Assembly: GCA_947467145.1 (NCBI GenBank)
Contig: CANIGJ010000012.1
Span: 1-64,000 of the forward strand
Reading direction: 5' to 3'
Length of the DNA: 64,000 nucleotides
Source of the DNA: Rhodospirillaceae bacterium
GTDB taxonomy: Bacteria > Pseudomonadota > Alphaproteobacteria > Rhodospirillales > UBA2165
Within the stretch, counting starts at the first letter, position 1, and each line of letters begins with the position of its first letter. The notes under the pieces were generated by a model, which saw only the letters and a list, made by a program, of their open reading frames with translations, was not told the origin of the DNA and did not search any database. This document shows, piece by piece, positions 1 through 8,594 of this stretch. Position numbers and translations under genes: made by a program.

Positions 1-15
1 GTCTTCCGTCGCTTT

Positions 16-45
16 AAGCCGCCGGCCGTAAGGCCGGCGGCTTTT
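16..45 (+). terminator. Rho-independent terminator of an upstream gene outside the window
   Basis: A perfect GC-rich stem has arms at 18-27 and 32-41, closed by the four-base loop GTAA and followed by four T. The flanking AA and TT extend the pairing. It stands before the GST gene at 105, so it most likely ends a transcript that starts left of the window. No downstream promoter was recognised. Confidence 0.75.
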
Positions 46-104
46 GCTTGCCGGCTTGCGTGGGCTAACATCGATCCATCGCACAGCTCGCGCGGAGGAA
101 CGCC

Positions 105-833
105 ATGACATACGAACTTTATTATTGGCCGTATATCCAAGGCCGCGGTGAGTTCATACGCCTGGCGTTGGAAGACGCGGGCGCTGCCTACAACGACGTG
201 GCGCGCGGCAAGGAAGAAGACGGCGAGGGCATTCCCGCACTGCTCGCCATCATGAACAGCAAGGATGCGGAACGCCCACCCTTCGCGCCGCCGTTTCTGA
301 AGGCCGGCAAACTCGTCATCGCGCAGACCGCGAACATCTTGTTGTATCTCGGCGAGACGGAAGGCCTGGCGCCGGCCAGTGTGGCAGGGCGCCATTGGGC
401 GAACGAGATCCAACTCAATCTCGCCGACTTCCTGGTCGAGGTGCACGACACGCATCACCCGATCGCCAAGTCGCTCTATTACGAAGATCAGAAACCAGAA
501 TCGAAAAAGCGCTCGGAGCTGTTCATCAAGGAACGCATCCCGAAATTCCTGGGCTGGTACGAAAAGCTGTTGGCGCGCAATACGTCAAAGAAAGGCTGGC
601 TGATCGGCGCGAAGCTATCCTATCCCGACCTATCGCTGTTCCAGGTCGTGGAGGGCCTGCGCTACGCGCTGCCGAACGCGATGAAAAAGGCTGAGAAGGA
701 TGTCCCGCGCGTGATCGAACTGCGCGACAAGGTCGCCGCACGTCCGAATATCAAAGCCTATCTTGCGAGCACGCGCCGCATCCCGTTCAACGAGAAGGGC
801 ATCTTCCGGCGTTACCCGGAATTGGATTCGTGA
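105..833 (+). CDS. Glutathione S-transferase family protein
   Basis: A 242-residue protein of normal GST length. The N-terminal thioredoxin-like part (about 1-85) begins with a beta strand and the aromatic stretch YYWPY. Tyr6 or Tyr7 is placed where sigma/alpha-like GSTs carry the tyrosine that activates glutathione. The TANILLYLGE segment near residues 75-84 is the usual glutathione-binding turn and helix. The C-terminal half is an all-alpha GST_C-like domain. The start is supported by a GGAGGA ribosome-binding site about six bases upstream. It is a cytosolic detoxification-type enzyme with unknown substrate. It is a single gene: upstream is a terminator, downstream a palindromic repeat and a convergent gene. 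Confidence 0.85.
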   Translation: MTYELYYWPYIQGRGEFIRLALEDAGAAYNDVARGKEEDGEGIPALLAIMNSKDAERPPFAPPFLKAGKLVIAQTANILLYLGETEGLAPASVAGRHWANEIQLNLADFLVEVHDTHHPIAKSLYYEDQKPESKKRSELFIKERIPKFLGWYEKLLARNTSKKGWLIGAKLSYPDLSLFQVVEGLRYALPNAMKKAEKDVPRVIELRDKVAARPNIKAYLASTRRIPFNEKGIFRRYPELDS

Positions 834-848
834 TGCCTAAAATAAAGC

Positions 849-989
849 CGTCATGCCCGGACTTGAGTCACGCATTCTATGCGTGCCAAGCACGCGGGGC
901 ATCCACGAAAGCGCGATAGCGCGAAAAGACTCTTTATCGGCGCAGACGCGCCTACCGTGGATGGCCGGGTCTGGGCCCGGCCATGACGC
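849..989. repeat. Composite intergenic palindromic repeat
   Basis: A long interrupted palindrome lies between the convergent GST and DsbA-like genes. The outer ends read CGTCATGCCCGG (849-860) and the near-complement CCCGGCCATGACG. Inside, GGGCATCCACG (897-907) faces CGTGGATGGCC (956-966), so the whole piece can fold into a long stem. GGCCGGGT and GCCCGGCC also make a separate short hairpin at 963-983. The wording (GTCATG...CCGG...CATCCACG) resembles the dispersed palindromic elements common between convergent genes in Alphaproteobacteria. It may also act as a bidirectional terminator. No second copy was noticed in this window. Confidence 0.6.
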
Positions 990-997
990 ATAGGACG

Positions 998-1624
998 TTA
1001 CTTCCTAGCCGCGCCGATCTTTTCGAGGAATTCCTCCAGCACCTCGACCGGCTGCGCACCGACAACGCCATAACCCTTGGCGACATAGGTCGGCACGCCG
1101 GTGATGCCATAGGCGCGCGCCCGCTCCCAATCGGCATCGACCTGTTCGCTGAAGCGGCGCTCTTCGAGAACCTTGCGCGCCTCAATCTTATCGAGGCCGG
1201 CTTCGCCGACAACGTCGAGCAGGACATCGATATCGCCGAGATTGCGGTTGGTGACGAAGTATGCCTGGAACAGCAGCTTGTGGATTTTGTCGCCGCCCGG
1301 CTGCGTGTCCGCCCACAAAGCAAGTTCCTGCGCGAGGCGGCTGTTGTAGGTGTGCGTGCGATCGCCGTAGGGCAGGTCCTCCGCGTTCATGCGTTCCTTC
1401 ATCTCGGCATTGCGGCGCTTGCGCATATCCATGTCGCCGCGTGCGCCGAACAATTCCTCAAGCGTCATGCCGTCGACAGGCGTTTCCGGATGCAGCGGGA
1501 ACGGCACGAACTTCACCTTGATGTCGAACTCCTTCTCGAGCTTGGCGACGCGCCCCGACCCCAGATAGCACCAGGGGCAGACATAATCGGAGAAGATTTC
1601 GAGTGTGATGGGTTCGTCGCTCAT
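998..1624 (-). CDS. DsbA family oxidoreductase, FrnE-like
   Basis: A 208-residue thioredoxin-fold protein. The redox motif CPWC is at residues 16-19 right after the first strand, and a cis-proline loop (GVPTYV) sits near residue 175. The helical domain between them is the DsbA insertion. There is no signal peptide, so it is cytosolic, as are the FrnE-like members of the DsbA clan. They are often annotated as 2-hydroxychromene-2-carboxylate isomerase-like, but the CPWC pair argues for thiol-disulfide chemistry. It lies seven bases downstream of the FAH-family gene and is probably the last gene of the 3403-998 unit. Confidence 0.85.
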   Translation of the reverse strand: MSDEPITLEIFSDYVCPWCYLGSGRVAKLEKEFDIKVKFVPFPLHPETPVDGMTLEELFGARGDMDMRKRRNAEMKERMNAEDLPYGDRTHTYNSRLAQELALWADTQPGGDKIHKLLFQAYFVTNRNLGDIDVLLDVVGEAGLDKIEARKVLEERRFSEQVDADWERARAYGITGVPTYVAKGYGVVGAQPVEVLEEFLEKIGAARK

Positions 1625-1631
1625 GGAGTCA

Positions 1632-2495
1632 TTATCCTACAATTTCGTCCGCAATCGTATTGCTTAAAGTTCCAACTCCGCCGATCTCCACCTCGACCAC
1701 ATCGCCCGGATTCAGCCATTTGGGCGGATCGAAGCGGGCCCCCGCGCCGATGGGCGTGCCCGTAGCGATGACATCGCCCGGTTTCAGTTCCATGAAGGTC
1801 GAAACGTAGGAAATGAGAAAGGCGAAGTCGTAAATGATGTTCGCCGTCGTGTCGTCCTGGCGCAGCTCGCCGTTCACCCGCGTTTTGACGGCGATGTCGT
1901 CATAGCGTGTGAATTCGTCGGCGCTGACCATCCACGGGCCGAGCGAGCCGGTGCGGGCGAAGTTCTTGCCTTGGGTCACATTGAATTTGGAATGGCGCAG
2001 CCAGTCGCGGATCGTGCCTTCGTTGCAGCAAGCGAGTCCGGCGATATGTTTGGCGAAATCCTGTTTCGCGATGCGCCGCCCGCCCTGGCCGATGATGATG
2101 GCGATTTCGCCTTCGTAATCGAGCTGATCGGATTCGGGCGGACGGACGATGGGCTCGTTGTGGCCGACGAGCGATCCCGGCGTGCGCATGAAGATGGAGG
2201 GATAGGCGGCCTCCTCTGAGCCGTCTTTATATTCCGCGTTGCGGTTGGCGTAGTTCACGCCGATGCAGATGATCTTTTCCGGCTGCGGGATGGTCGGAAG
2301 GTACCGGATGGCGTCGAGCGCCAGCGTCGTCTCGGAGGCTGTCGCGATCGCCTTGGCTTCCTCAAGTCGTTCCTGGCGCAGCGCATCGATCAACTGGGGA
2401 CAGCCCGCCATGCGCCAGCCAAGATCGACGACCGCGTTACCTTTGACGGCGCCCCAGCTTTCGCGTCCGCCCGAGGTGAAGGAGAGAAATTTCAT
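1632..2495 (-). CDS. Fumarylacetoacetate hydrolase family protein
   Basis: A 287-residue protein of the FAH superfamily, which cleaves or isomerises 2-oxo or 1,3-dicarbonyl acids, often in aromatic-compound breakdown. A short N-terminal domain (about 1-70) is followed by the FAH fold. The metal-binding acidic signature is visible as D126-Y-E128-G-E130, and the C-terminal GDVIATGTPIG loop is typical. An AGGA ribosome-binding site eight bases before the ATG supports the start. It is preceded closely by a TauD/TfdA dioxygenase and followed by a FrnE-like protein, suggesting a small catabolic operon. The exact substrate cannot be told from the sequence. Confidence 0.88.
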   Translation of the reverse strand: MKFLSFTSGGRESWGAVKGNAVVDLGWRMAGCPQLIDALRQERLEEAKAIATASETTLALDAIRYLPTIPQPEKIICIGVNYANRNAEYKDGSEEAAYPSIFMRTPGSLVGHNEPIVRPPESDQLDYEGEIAIIIGQGGRRIAKQDFAKHIAGLACCNEGTIRDWLRHSKFNVTQGKNFARTGSLGPWMVSADEFTRYDDIAVKTRVNGELRQDDTTANIIYDFAFLISYVSTFMELKPGDVIATGTPIGAGARFDPPKWLNPGDVVEVEIGGVGTLSNTIADEIVG

Positions 2496-2503
2496 AGAGT
2501 GTC

Positions 2504-3403
2504 CTAGGCGGCGTTGCTGGTCGAGGAATAGGGCAAAGGTTGCGCGAGGGGCACGCCGGTATCCTCGGTAGTCGAGCGGCGCAATTCGCGCTTCACGCGG
2601 ATGTCGTAGCGCATGCCGCGATGGAGCGTACAGCGATTATCCCAGATCACCAGATCGCCGAGTTGCCATTGGTGGCGATAGACGAATTGGCGTTGCGTGG
2701 CGAATTCGAGCAGTTCGGCCAGCAGCATGCGCGCTTCGGGCACCGTCATGCCGTCGATGGCGCGCGTATGCACGCCGATGAACAGGGTCTTGCGGCCGGT
2801 ATCGGGCAGGGTGCGGATCAGCGGCCAATTGACGGCCGGCAGGGCATCGACATTGCGCCCGGCATCGCCGGCGCCCAAAGCATTGCGCGAATGAAAGGCG
2901 TAATGCTCGGCGCTGCGCCCCTCGATCAGGTCATGCAGGTCGGCGGGCAGCGCGTCATAGGCCTGGCGCATATCGGCATATTCGGTGTCGCCACCCTTGT
3001 CCGGGATGTGTTCGGCATACAGCATCGAATATTTGGCGGGCGGATCCTTGAAGGATGAATCGCTATGCCACAGTTGGTTGGCGAGCAGGCCCATCAGCTT
3101 TGGATCGTCCGGCGGCAAGACATTGCCGTTGGCGTCGATATTGGCGATGTCGGCGAATTCCTTGCGCCCGAGGCGGCCGATCTTGTTGGCCATGTTGAGG
3201 CCGATATCGAGCGGGCCGAAGCGCTTGGTAAAGGCGAGCTGCTGGTCTTGGCTCAAGGATTGGCCGCGAAAGACCAAGACGGCATGTTCGTTCATCGCGC
3301 GATCAATGGTGAGGATGTCGGCATCGGACAGCGTCTCGCGCAAATCCACGCCGCTCGCTTCGGCGGCGAAGCCTGGACCGACGCTGCGAAAGGCGAGAGC
3401 CAT
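2504..3403 (-). CDS. TauD/TfdA family Fe(II)/2-oxoglutarate dioxygenase
   Basis: A 299-residue enzyme of the family that hydroxylates substrates such as taurine or 2,4-dichlorophenoxyacetate, coupled to decarboxylation of 2-oxoglutarate. The iron facial triad is complete: H113 and D115 in WHSDSSF, and H261 in the TLHRGMRYD segment. The 2-oxoglutarate-binding arginine lies about 14 residues later (R275 or R276). The wording around HRGMRYD is TfdA-like rather than TauD-like. A GAGGAGG ribosome-binding site precedes the ATG. It is the first gene of the minus-strand group and lies eight bases from the FAH gene. Substrate unknown. Confidence 0.88.
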   Translation of the reverse strand: MALAFRSVGPGFAAEASGVDLRETLSDADILTIDRAMNEHAVLVFRGQSLSQDQQLAFTKRFGPLDIGLNMANKIGRLGRKEFADIANIDANGNVLPPDDPKLMGLLANQLWHSDSSFKDPPAKYSMLYAEHIPDKGGDTEYADMRQAYDALPADLHDLIEGRSAEHYAFHSRNALGAGDAGRNVDALPAVNWPLIRTLPDTGRKTLFIGVHTRAIDGMTVPEARMLLAELLEFATQRQFVYRHQWQLGDLVIWDNRCTLHRGMRYDIRVKRELRRSTTEDTGVPLAQPLPYSSTSNAA

Positions 3404-3463
3404 GGTTAAATCCTCCTCAATCGATCGGGATGCTAGTTACCTGCGCGGCCCAAAGAAAGGCAG

Positions 3464-5086
3464 CTATTTGGCAGTAATATAGGCCGACGCCTTTTCCGCG
3501 ATCATCATGACGCAGGCATTGATGTTGCCGCCGACCACGTCGGGCATGATCGAGGCGTCGGCGATGCGCACATTATCGATCCCGCGCAGGCGCAGTTGCG
3601 GATCGACGATTGAGGCTTCGTCGGTGCCCATGCGACAGGTGCCGCAGGGATGGAACACGGTGCGCACGGATTCGCGCACATAGGCGTCGATCTCGTCGTC
3701 CGATTGGATCGCAGGGCCGGGCAGGCGTTCGGCGCCACGCACGCCATCAAAAGCAGGTTGGCCGAGGATATTGCGCGCGAGCCGCAGTGCGATGCGGAGC
3801 GCACGGCGATCGAACTCGGTCGACAGGAAATTGTTCACGAATTTCGGTGGCGTATGCGGATCGCTAGAGGCGAGCCAGACGCGCCCCCGCGCCTGCGGGC
3901 GCAGATGACAGACCGTCAGGCCGATGCCGTCCGGCTGCGGCGCTTTTAGGCCCGGAAACCACGGCGCCATCAGCGGCGAATAGCCGCGAAACAAAAGCTG
4001 CAGATCGGGGATTTCGAATTCCGGCGCACTTTTCACGAAGGCGGTGCCGGACGCGAGCGGCAGTACGGCCGGACCGCTTCTGAAGAACCAGCCACGCAAA
4101 AGATTGAAACCGAGCCGGTCGGCGCGGAGCTGGTGATGCAATTCGCCGGGCTTGGCCCGTGCGACATCCACCCCGGTCGCTGGATGATCCTGCAGATTGG
4201 CGCCGACACCTTGGCGATCCAGCAGCGGCGTGATCCCCATCTGGCTCAGATGCTCGGCGGGCCCGATGCCGGAGCGCATGAGAATCTGGGGTGAATTATA
4301 GGCACCGGCGGTCAATACGATCTCGCGCCGCGCCGTTGCCTGTTTACGCGCGCCACCGATCAGGTAATCGACGCCGATGGCGCGTCGTCCGTCAAATACG
4401 ATGCGATCTGTCAGTGCGCCGACGATCAGCTTGAGGTTCGGGCGGTTGAGTGCCGGGCGCAGGTAGCGCACGGCTGAATTGGCGCGCCGCCCGTTACCGA
4501 TGTTGAACTGGAAGCGGTCGAAGCCTTCTTGCGTGCGGCCGTTGTAATCCTCTGTGCGCGTGAAGCCCGCGCTTTCGCCTGCTGTCAGCCACTCGTCCAT
4601 CAAAGGGGTCGCATCGGCGGCGCGTTCGGTGAGGATCGGTCCGCCGCCACCGTGGAAATCGTCGGCACCATGCAGGAAGCTTTCGGCGCGGCGGAATGCC
4701 GGCAGGACGCGCTCATAGCTCCAATCGGCCAGGCCCATCTGCGCCCAGCGGTCGTAATCGCCGGCATGGCCGCGCACATAGGCCATCATGTTGATGGCGG
4801 CCGAGCCGCCCAGCACGCGCCCACGCGGATGGGCGATGCGGCGATTGTCGGCGAAGGGTTCGGGCTCGGACACGTAGTTCCAGTTACTGGCCGGGCGGTT
4901 CCAGACGCGCGCTGCGCCGATGGGCAGGTGGAACAGGAAATGCCGGTCAAAGCCGCCCGCTTCGAGCAACAGGACGTTGGCGCGGCCGTCCGCACTCAAG
5001 CGTTCGGCTAGGACACATCCCGCCGAGCCGCCCCCCACAACTATAAAATCGAAAATTTCTTGTGCCTCGCCCATTCGGTCCATCAT
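3464..5086 (-). CDS. GMC family FAD-dependent oxidoreductase (choline or alcohol dehydrogenase-like)
   Basis: A 540-residue flavoprotein. The ADP-binding Rossmann motif GGGSAGCVLAERLS lies at residues 18-31, and the GMC signature GRVLGGSAAINMMAYVRG near residues 90-108. The C-terminal catalytic block FHPCGTCRMG holds the active-site His at about 479, followed by an Asn in GGNINA near 521-523. GMC enzymes oxidise alcohols; without a recognisable partner the substrate stays open. The start is ambiguous: ATG codons occur at residues 1, 2 and 5 and no strong ribosome-binding site picks one. It is divergent from the molybdenum enzyme gene, with 66 bases between them. Confidence 0.88.
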   Translation of the reverse strand: MMDRMGEAQEIFDFIVVGGGSAGCVLAERLSADGRANVLLLEAGGFDRHFLFHLPIGAARVWNRPASNWNYVSEPEPFADNRRIAHPRGRVLGGSAAINMMAYVRGHAGDYDRWAQMGLADWSYERVLPAFRRAESFLHGADDFHGGGGPILTERAADATPLMDEWLTAGESAGFTRTEDYNGRTQEGFDRFQFNIGNGRRANSAVRYLRPALNRPNLKLIVGALTDRIVFDGRRAIGVDYLIGGARKQATARREIVLTAGAYNSPQILMRSGIGPAEHLSQMGITPLLDRQGVGANLQDHPATGVDVARAKPGELHHQLRADRLGFNLLRGWFFRSGPAVLPLASGTAFVKSAPEFEIPDLQLLFRGYSPLMAPWFPGLKAPQPDGIGLTVCHLRPQARGRVWLASSDPHTPPKFVNNFLSTEFDRRALRIALRLARNILGQPAFDGVRGAERLPGPAIQSDDEIDAYVRESVRTVFHPCGTCRMGTDEASIVDPQLRLRGIDNVRIADASIMPDVVGGNINACVMMIAEKASAYITAK

Positions 5087-5152
5087 GCCATTCGGGGCTG
5101 TCGGAGTCTCTAGCGCCCCGGTATCATCCCGCTAAGATTAAGGGAGGCTTAC

Positions 5153-7462
5153 ATGAAATTCGGCATCGGACAGGCTGTACCGCGCAAGGAAGATCCTCGG
5201 TTCCTCACGGGGCGCGGGCGTTATGTCGACGATATCGAACTGCCGCGCATGACCGTCGGCTATCTGCTGCGCTCGCCGCACGCCAATGCCAAGATTGCGT
5301 CGCTCGACGTTACGGCGGCGAAGGATGCACCGGGCGTGCATGCCGTGCTGACGGCGGACGATTACAAGGCCGACGGCTTGGGCGAGATCCATTGCCACTT
5401 CCCGGTGCCGTTGCTGTCTGGCCCGCCGGTCGGTTCGCCCTATACGCCGCTGGCCCATGGCGTCGTTAAATGCGTCGGCATTCCGGTGGCGCTGATCGTC
5501 GCCGATACGTTGGAGCAGGCGAAGGACGCGGCCGAGCTGATCGCCATCGAATACGATGTCCTGCCGGCGGTCGCCAATGTGGCCGATGCGGGCAAGCCCG
5601 GCGCCATCAAGGTGTGGGAACACGCGAAGGATAACGTATCCTTCACCATCGCGCTCGGCGATGCGGCGCGCACCGATGCGGCGTTCGCTGGTGCCGCGCA
5701 TGTCGCCAAGACGACGCTCGTCAATAATCGCGTCGCCACCAATTCGATGGAACCGCGCGGTGTGCTCGCCGCCTATGACGCGGGGGCGGAAACCTACACC
5801 GTTTATCATTCGGGCCAAGCGCCGCATCTGGTGCGCCAGGGGCTGTGCCAGGAAATCTTCAACATCCCCGAAACCAGCATGCGGGTGATTTCGCCCGATG
5901 TCGGCGGCGGCTTCGGTATGAAGGGCGGGCTTTATCCCGAAGACATTCTGATCCCGTGGGCGGCGAAAAAAGTCGGCCGTCCGGTGAAGTGGATTCCGGA
6001 TCGCGTCGAATCGATGCAGAGCGACAGCCACGGCCGCGATCAGCTTGTGACCGTCGAGATGGCGTTCGATAAGGACGGCAGGATTCTCAGCTTGCGCGCC
6101 AATTCCGATTATGGCCTGGGTGCCTATCTATCGCCCAACGCCTGCATCTCACCGATGTTCGCGGTGACCTTGTCGTCGGGCGTCTATGCCATCCCGGCGA
6201 TCCGCGCCTCGGTGCGCGGCATCTTCACCAACACGGTGTCTACCCAGCCCTATCGTGGCGCCGGGCGGCCGGAAGCATCGTACATGCTGGAACGCCTGAT
6301 CGATCAGGCGGCGCGCGAACTGAAAATCGATCAGGTCGAAATCCGTCGCAAGAACCTGATCAAGGCGGCGCAGATGCCGTTCCAAACCGCACTCTTCGCC
6401 AAATACGATTCGGGCGATTTCGAAACGGTGATGGATAAGGCCTTGGCTTTGGCCGACTGGACAGGCTTCGAAGCACGGCGCACGGCTGCCGCCAAACGCG
6501 GTAAGCTGCTCGGGCGCGGACTCGCCTGCTATATCGAATCCGCCACCGTGTTCAACGATCGCATGGAAATCCGTTTCGATCCGTCGGGTGCGGTCACCAT
6601 CCTGGCCGGCACGTTCAGCCACGGCCAAGGGCACGAGACGGCCTATGCGCAGTTGGCGTCGGCCTTCCTTGGCGTCGATTTCGAATCGGTGAAACTGATC
6701 CAGGGCGATACCGATGCCGTCGCCATCGGGCGCGGCACATATGGTTCGCGCTCGATCACGGTGGGCGGTTCGGCGCTCAAGATCGCGGCCGACAAGATCA
6801 TCGAGCGCGGCACCAAGATCGCCGCGCACATGTTGGAGGCCGCCGAAGCCGACATCGAATTCACCAACGGCGATTTCACGGTGAAGGGCACCGACAAGAA
6901 AATCGGCATCACCGACATCGCCAAGGCATCCTACGATCCGATGCGCTTTCCGCCGCAATTGGGCCTGGGCCTCGAAGCGGTCGGCGATTTCAATCCCGGC
7001 CCCGGCAATTTCCCCAACGGCTGCCAGATCGCGGAAGTCGAGATCGATGCCGATACCGGCCATGTCGCGCTGGTGAAGATGGTCATCACCGACGATGTCG
7101 GCACAGTCATCAATCCGCTGCTGCTGGCGGGCCAACTGCATGGCGGCATTACGCAGGGCGTTGGTCAGGCGCTGCTGGAGAACGTGACCTACGACCGCGA
7201 GACCGGGCAGCTTCTGTCGTCGTCCTTCACCGACTACTGCATGCCGCGCGCCGACGATCTGCCGTTGTTCGAAACCGACGTGCATCCGGTGACGACGACG
7301 CAGAATCCGCTGGGCGTGAAAGGCGGCGGCGAGACGGGTACGGTCGGCGCACCCCCGGCCGTCATGAACGCGGTCGCCGATGCGCTGGCCTCGAAAGGCA
7401 AGGCGGCGGTCGATATGCCGGCGACGTCGGAAAAGGTCTGGCGGGCCCTGAACGCTGCGTAG
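5153..7462 (+). CDS. Orphan molybdenum hydroxylase large subunit (CoxL/XdhB-like)
   Basis: A 769-residue molybdopterin-binding subunit of the xanthine dehydrogenase/CO dehydrogenase family. The N-terminal hammerhead domain starts with the typical PRKEDPRFLTGRGRYVDD. Cofactor motifs follow: GGGFGMKGG, the active-site loop PYRGAGR near residues 366-372, the SHGQGHET segment, and KGGGETG with the catalytic Glu near 724. The YRGAGR loop, not CSFR, makes it form II-like, so CO oxidation is unlikely and an aromatic or aldehyde substrate is more probable. An AAGGGAGG ribosome-binding site supports the ATG. The medium FAD and small 2Fe-2S subunits normally next to it are absent here. Confidence 0.88.
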   Translation: MKFGIGQAVPRKEDPRFLTGRGRYVDDIELPRMTVGYLLRSPHANAKIASLDVTAAKDAPGVHAVLTADDYKADGLGEIHCHFPVPLLSGPPVGSPYTPLAHGVVKCVGIPVALIVADTLEQAKDAAELIAIEYDVLPAVANVADAGKPGAIKVWEHAKDNVSFTIALGDAARTDAAFAGAAHVAKTTLVNNRVATNSMEPRGVLAAYDAGAETYTVYHSGQAPHLVRQGLCQEIFNIPETSMRVISPDVGGGFGMKGGLYPEDILIPWAAKKVGRPVKWIPDRVESMQSDSHGRDQLVTVEMAFDKDGRILSLRANSDYGLGAYLSPNACISPMFAVTLSSGVYAIPAIRASVRGIFTNTVSTQPYRGAGRPEASYMLERLIDQAARELKIDQVEIRRKNLIKAAQMPFQTALFAKYDSGDFETVMDKALALADWTGFEARRTAAAKRGKLLGRGLACYIESATVFNDRMEIRFDPSGAVTILAGTFSHGQGHETAYAQLASAFLGVDFESVKLIQGDTDAVAIGRGTYGSRSITVGGSALKIAADKIIERGTKIAAHMLEAAEADIEFTNGDFTVKGTDKKIGITDIAKASYDPMRFPPQLGLGLEAVGDFNPGPGNFPNGCQIAEVEIDADTGHVALVKMVITDDVGTVINPLLLAGQLHGGITQGVGQALLENVTYDRETGQLLSSSFTDYCMPRADDLPLFETDVHPVTTTQNPLGVKGGGETGTVGAPPAVMNAVADALASKGKAAVDMPATSEKVWRALNAA

Positions 7463-7473
7463 GTGAACGTTGC

Positions 7474-8403
7474 TTAGGTGCGCAGCCGGATCGGCTGGGT
7501 CTCTTCGCGCCGGTCGAAGGCCATGATCTTGGCGGCGTTGCGCCAGAAGATGTCCTGTTTCCACTCGGCGTCGATATCCAGACTGTCGATGGCTTGGATT
7601 GGATTGAGGATGCCCTGAACGCCATCGTCCGAGGCGGCGGTCGCGAACATCATGCGGTCGCGCGGATGATAGGATAAGCCGTCCGCGATCGCCTCGCGCG
7701 TGCGTGACAGCGCGGTGTTGGCGTAGAAATCCTTGAAATACTCGCCATAAGGCTTCTTCAGTGGCCGCATGGTCGGCGGGCCAATGCGGCGCTGGGTGAG
7801 CGTGGTCAGGCCGCCCAATTGCGGCGTCATGATCTTGATGCCGGGCAGATCGTCCATCAGGCCGGAAAATACGAAATGGCTTTGCAGGCCGGCCATGCCG
7901 CGATCGGCACCGGGTGCCGGATAAAGCGCGATCGGCACATCCAGTTCGTAAGCCGCGCGGAAGATCGCCGTATAATCGGCGCGGTCGAGCATGGGCCCGG
8001 CGGCATTGGCGAGGATGCGCACACCGAGGGCACCTTGATCCTTCACCGCGTGATGGATTTCGGCCATCGCCGCATCGGGGCTGGCGACCGAGAGCGTGGC
8101 GAAGAAGCCGGGGAAGCGGTAGGGGTGGCGTTCGGTCAGTTCGGCCAGCGCGTCGTTGGCGTAGCGCGCCATGTCGATCGCCACATCGGGCGCGAAAATC
8201 GATTCCAAAGCCGGGCCGGCGAGCGACAGAATCTGTTCGTAACCGTCGAACCGGTCCATCAGACGGAAGCGCTGATCGAGATTGGTGAACAGCGGCATGC
8301 CGCTGGCATGATCCGCGATATCGGGCAAGCGACCAGCATGCGCCTGCATCTTGCCCCAGAACGAGCGGGGGAAAATATGGGCGCAGGCATCGACTTTACG
8401 CAT
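7474..8403 (-). CDS. Amidohydrolase-like (PF04909-type) protein with altered metal site
   Basis: A 309-residue protein with the layout of the ACMSD/amidohydrolase_2 family: MRKVDACAHIFPRSF at the N terminus, a TIM-barrel-like middle, and SDD near the C terminus. Several usual metal ligands are not visible. The DxHxH start reads D5-A-C7-A-H9. The HP segment after strand 5 reads Y161-P. The HGGG segment reads Q195-L-G-G. If these alignments hold, the protein may bind no zinc or use another chemistry. It is convergent with the CoxL-like gene (11 bases apart) and divergent from the asparagine synthase gene. Function unknown beyond the fold. Confidence 0.78.
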   Translation of the reverse strand: MRKVDACAHIFPRSFWGKMQAHAGRLPDIADHASGMPLFTNLDQRFRLMDRFDGYEQILSLAGPALESIFAPDVAIDMARYANDALAELTERHPYRFPGFFATLSVASPDAAMAEIHHAVKDQGALGVRILANAAGPMLDRADYTAIFRAAYELDVPIALYPAPGADRGMAGLQSHFVFSGLMDDLPGIKIMTPQLGGLTTLTQRRIGPPTMRPLKKPYGEYFKDFYANTALSRTREAIADGLSYHPRDRMMFATAASDDGVQGILNPIQAIDSLDIDAEWKQDIFWRNAAKIMAFDRREETQPIRLRT

Positions 8404-8462
8404 CTCAGGTCCTCAGGCTTTCGTGGGCCCAGTATGCCGGGAATTGGCGCGTTAAATAGTTG

Positions 8463-8480
8463 GGCCGCTACGGGGCGGCC
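8463..8480. other. Short GC inverted repeat in the amidohydrolase/asnB intergenic region
   Basis: GGCCGC and GCGGCC face each other across a six-base spacer. There is no T-run, so it is not a convincing terminator. It could be a protein site or chance in GC-rich DNA. Confidence 0.25.
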
Positions 8481-8518
8481 ATGCGGTGTTTCCCGTATAT
8501 GAGACTGTGGTTCCCACA

Positions 8519-8540
8519 AAATGTGCCGGGGATCACATTT
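8519..8540. promoter_or_regulatory. Operator-like inverted repeat before the first asparagine synthase gene
   Basis: AAATGTG (8519-8525) and CACATTT (8534-8540) form a perfect seven-base inverted repeat with an eight-base spacer. It is 54 bases before the asnB-type start at 8595, in the divergent region shared with the amidohydrolase-like gene. The AT-rich half-sites stand out in this GC-rich DNA. A dimeric regulator site is inferred, and the regulator is unknown. Confidence 0.35.
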
Positions 8541-8594
8541 GATGGTTCGTTACTGATCGTTTCCGAGCCCAACGAAACCGTATAGAAACGCGCC

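Noticed and set aside
6149..7564. A 471-codon minus-strand frame opposite the CoxL-like gene
   Set aside because: The CoxL-like frame has full cofactor motifs and a strong ribosome-binding site. The opposite frame is rich in Arg/His/Asp as expected for a shadow.
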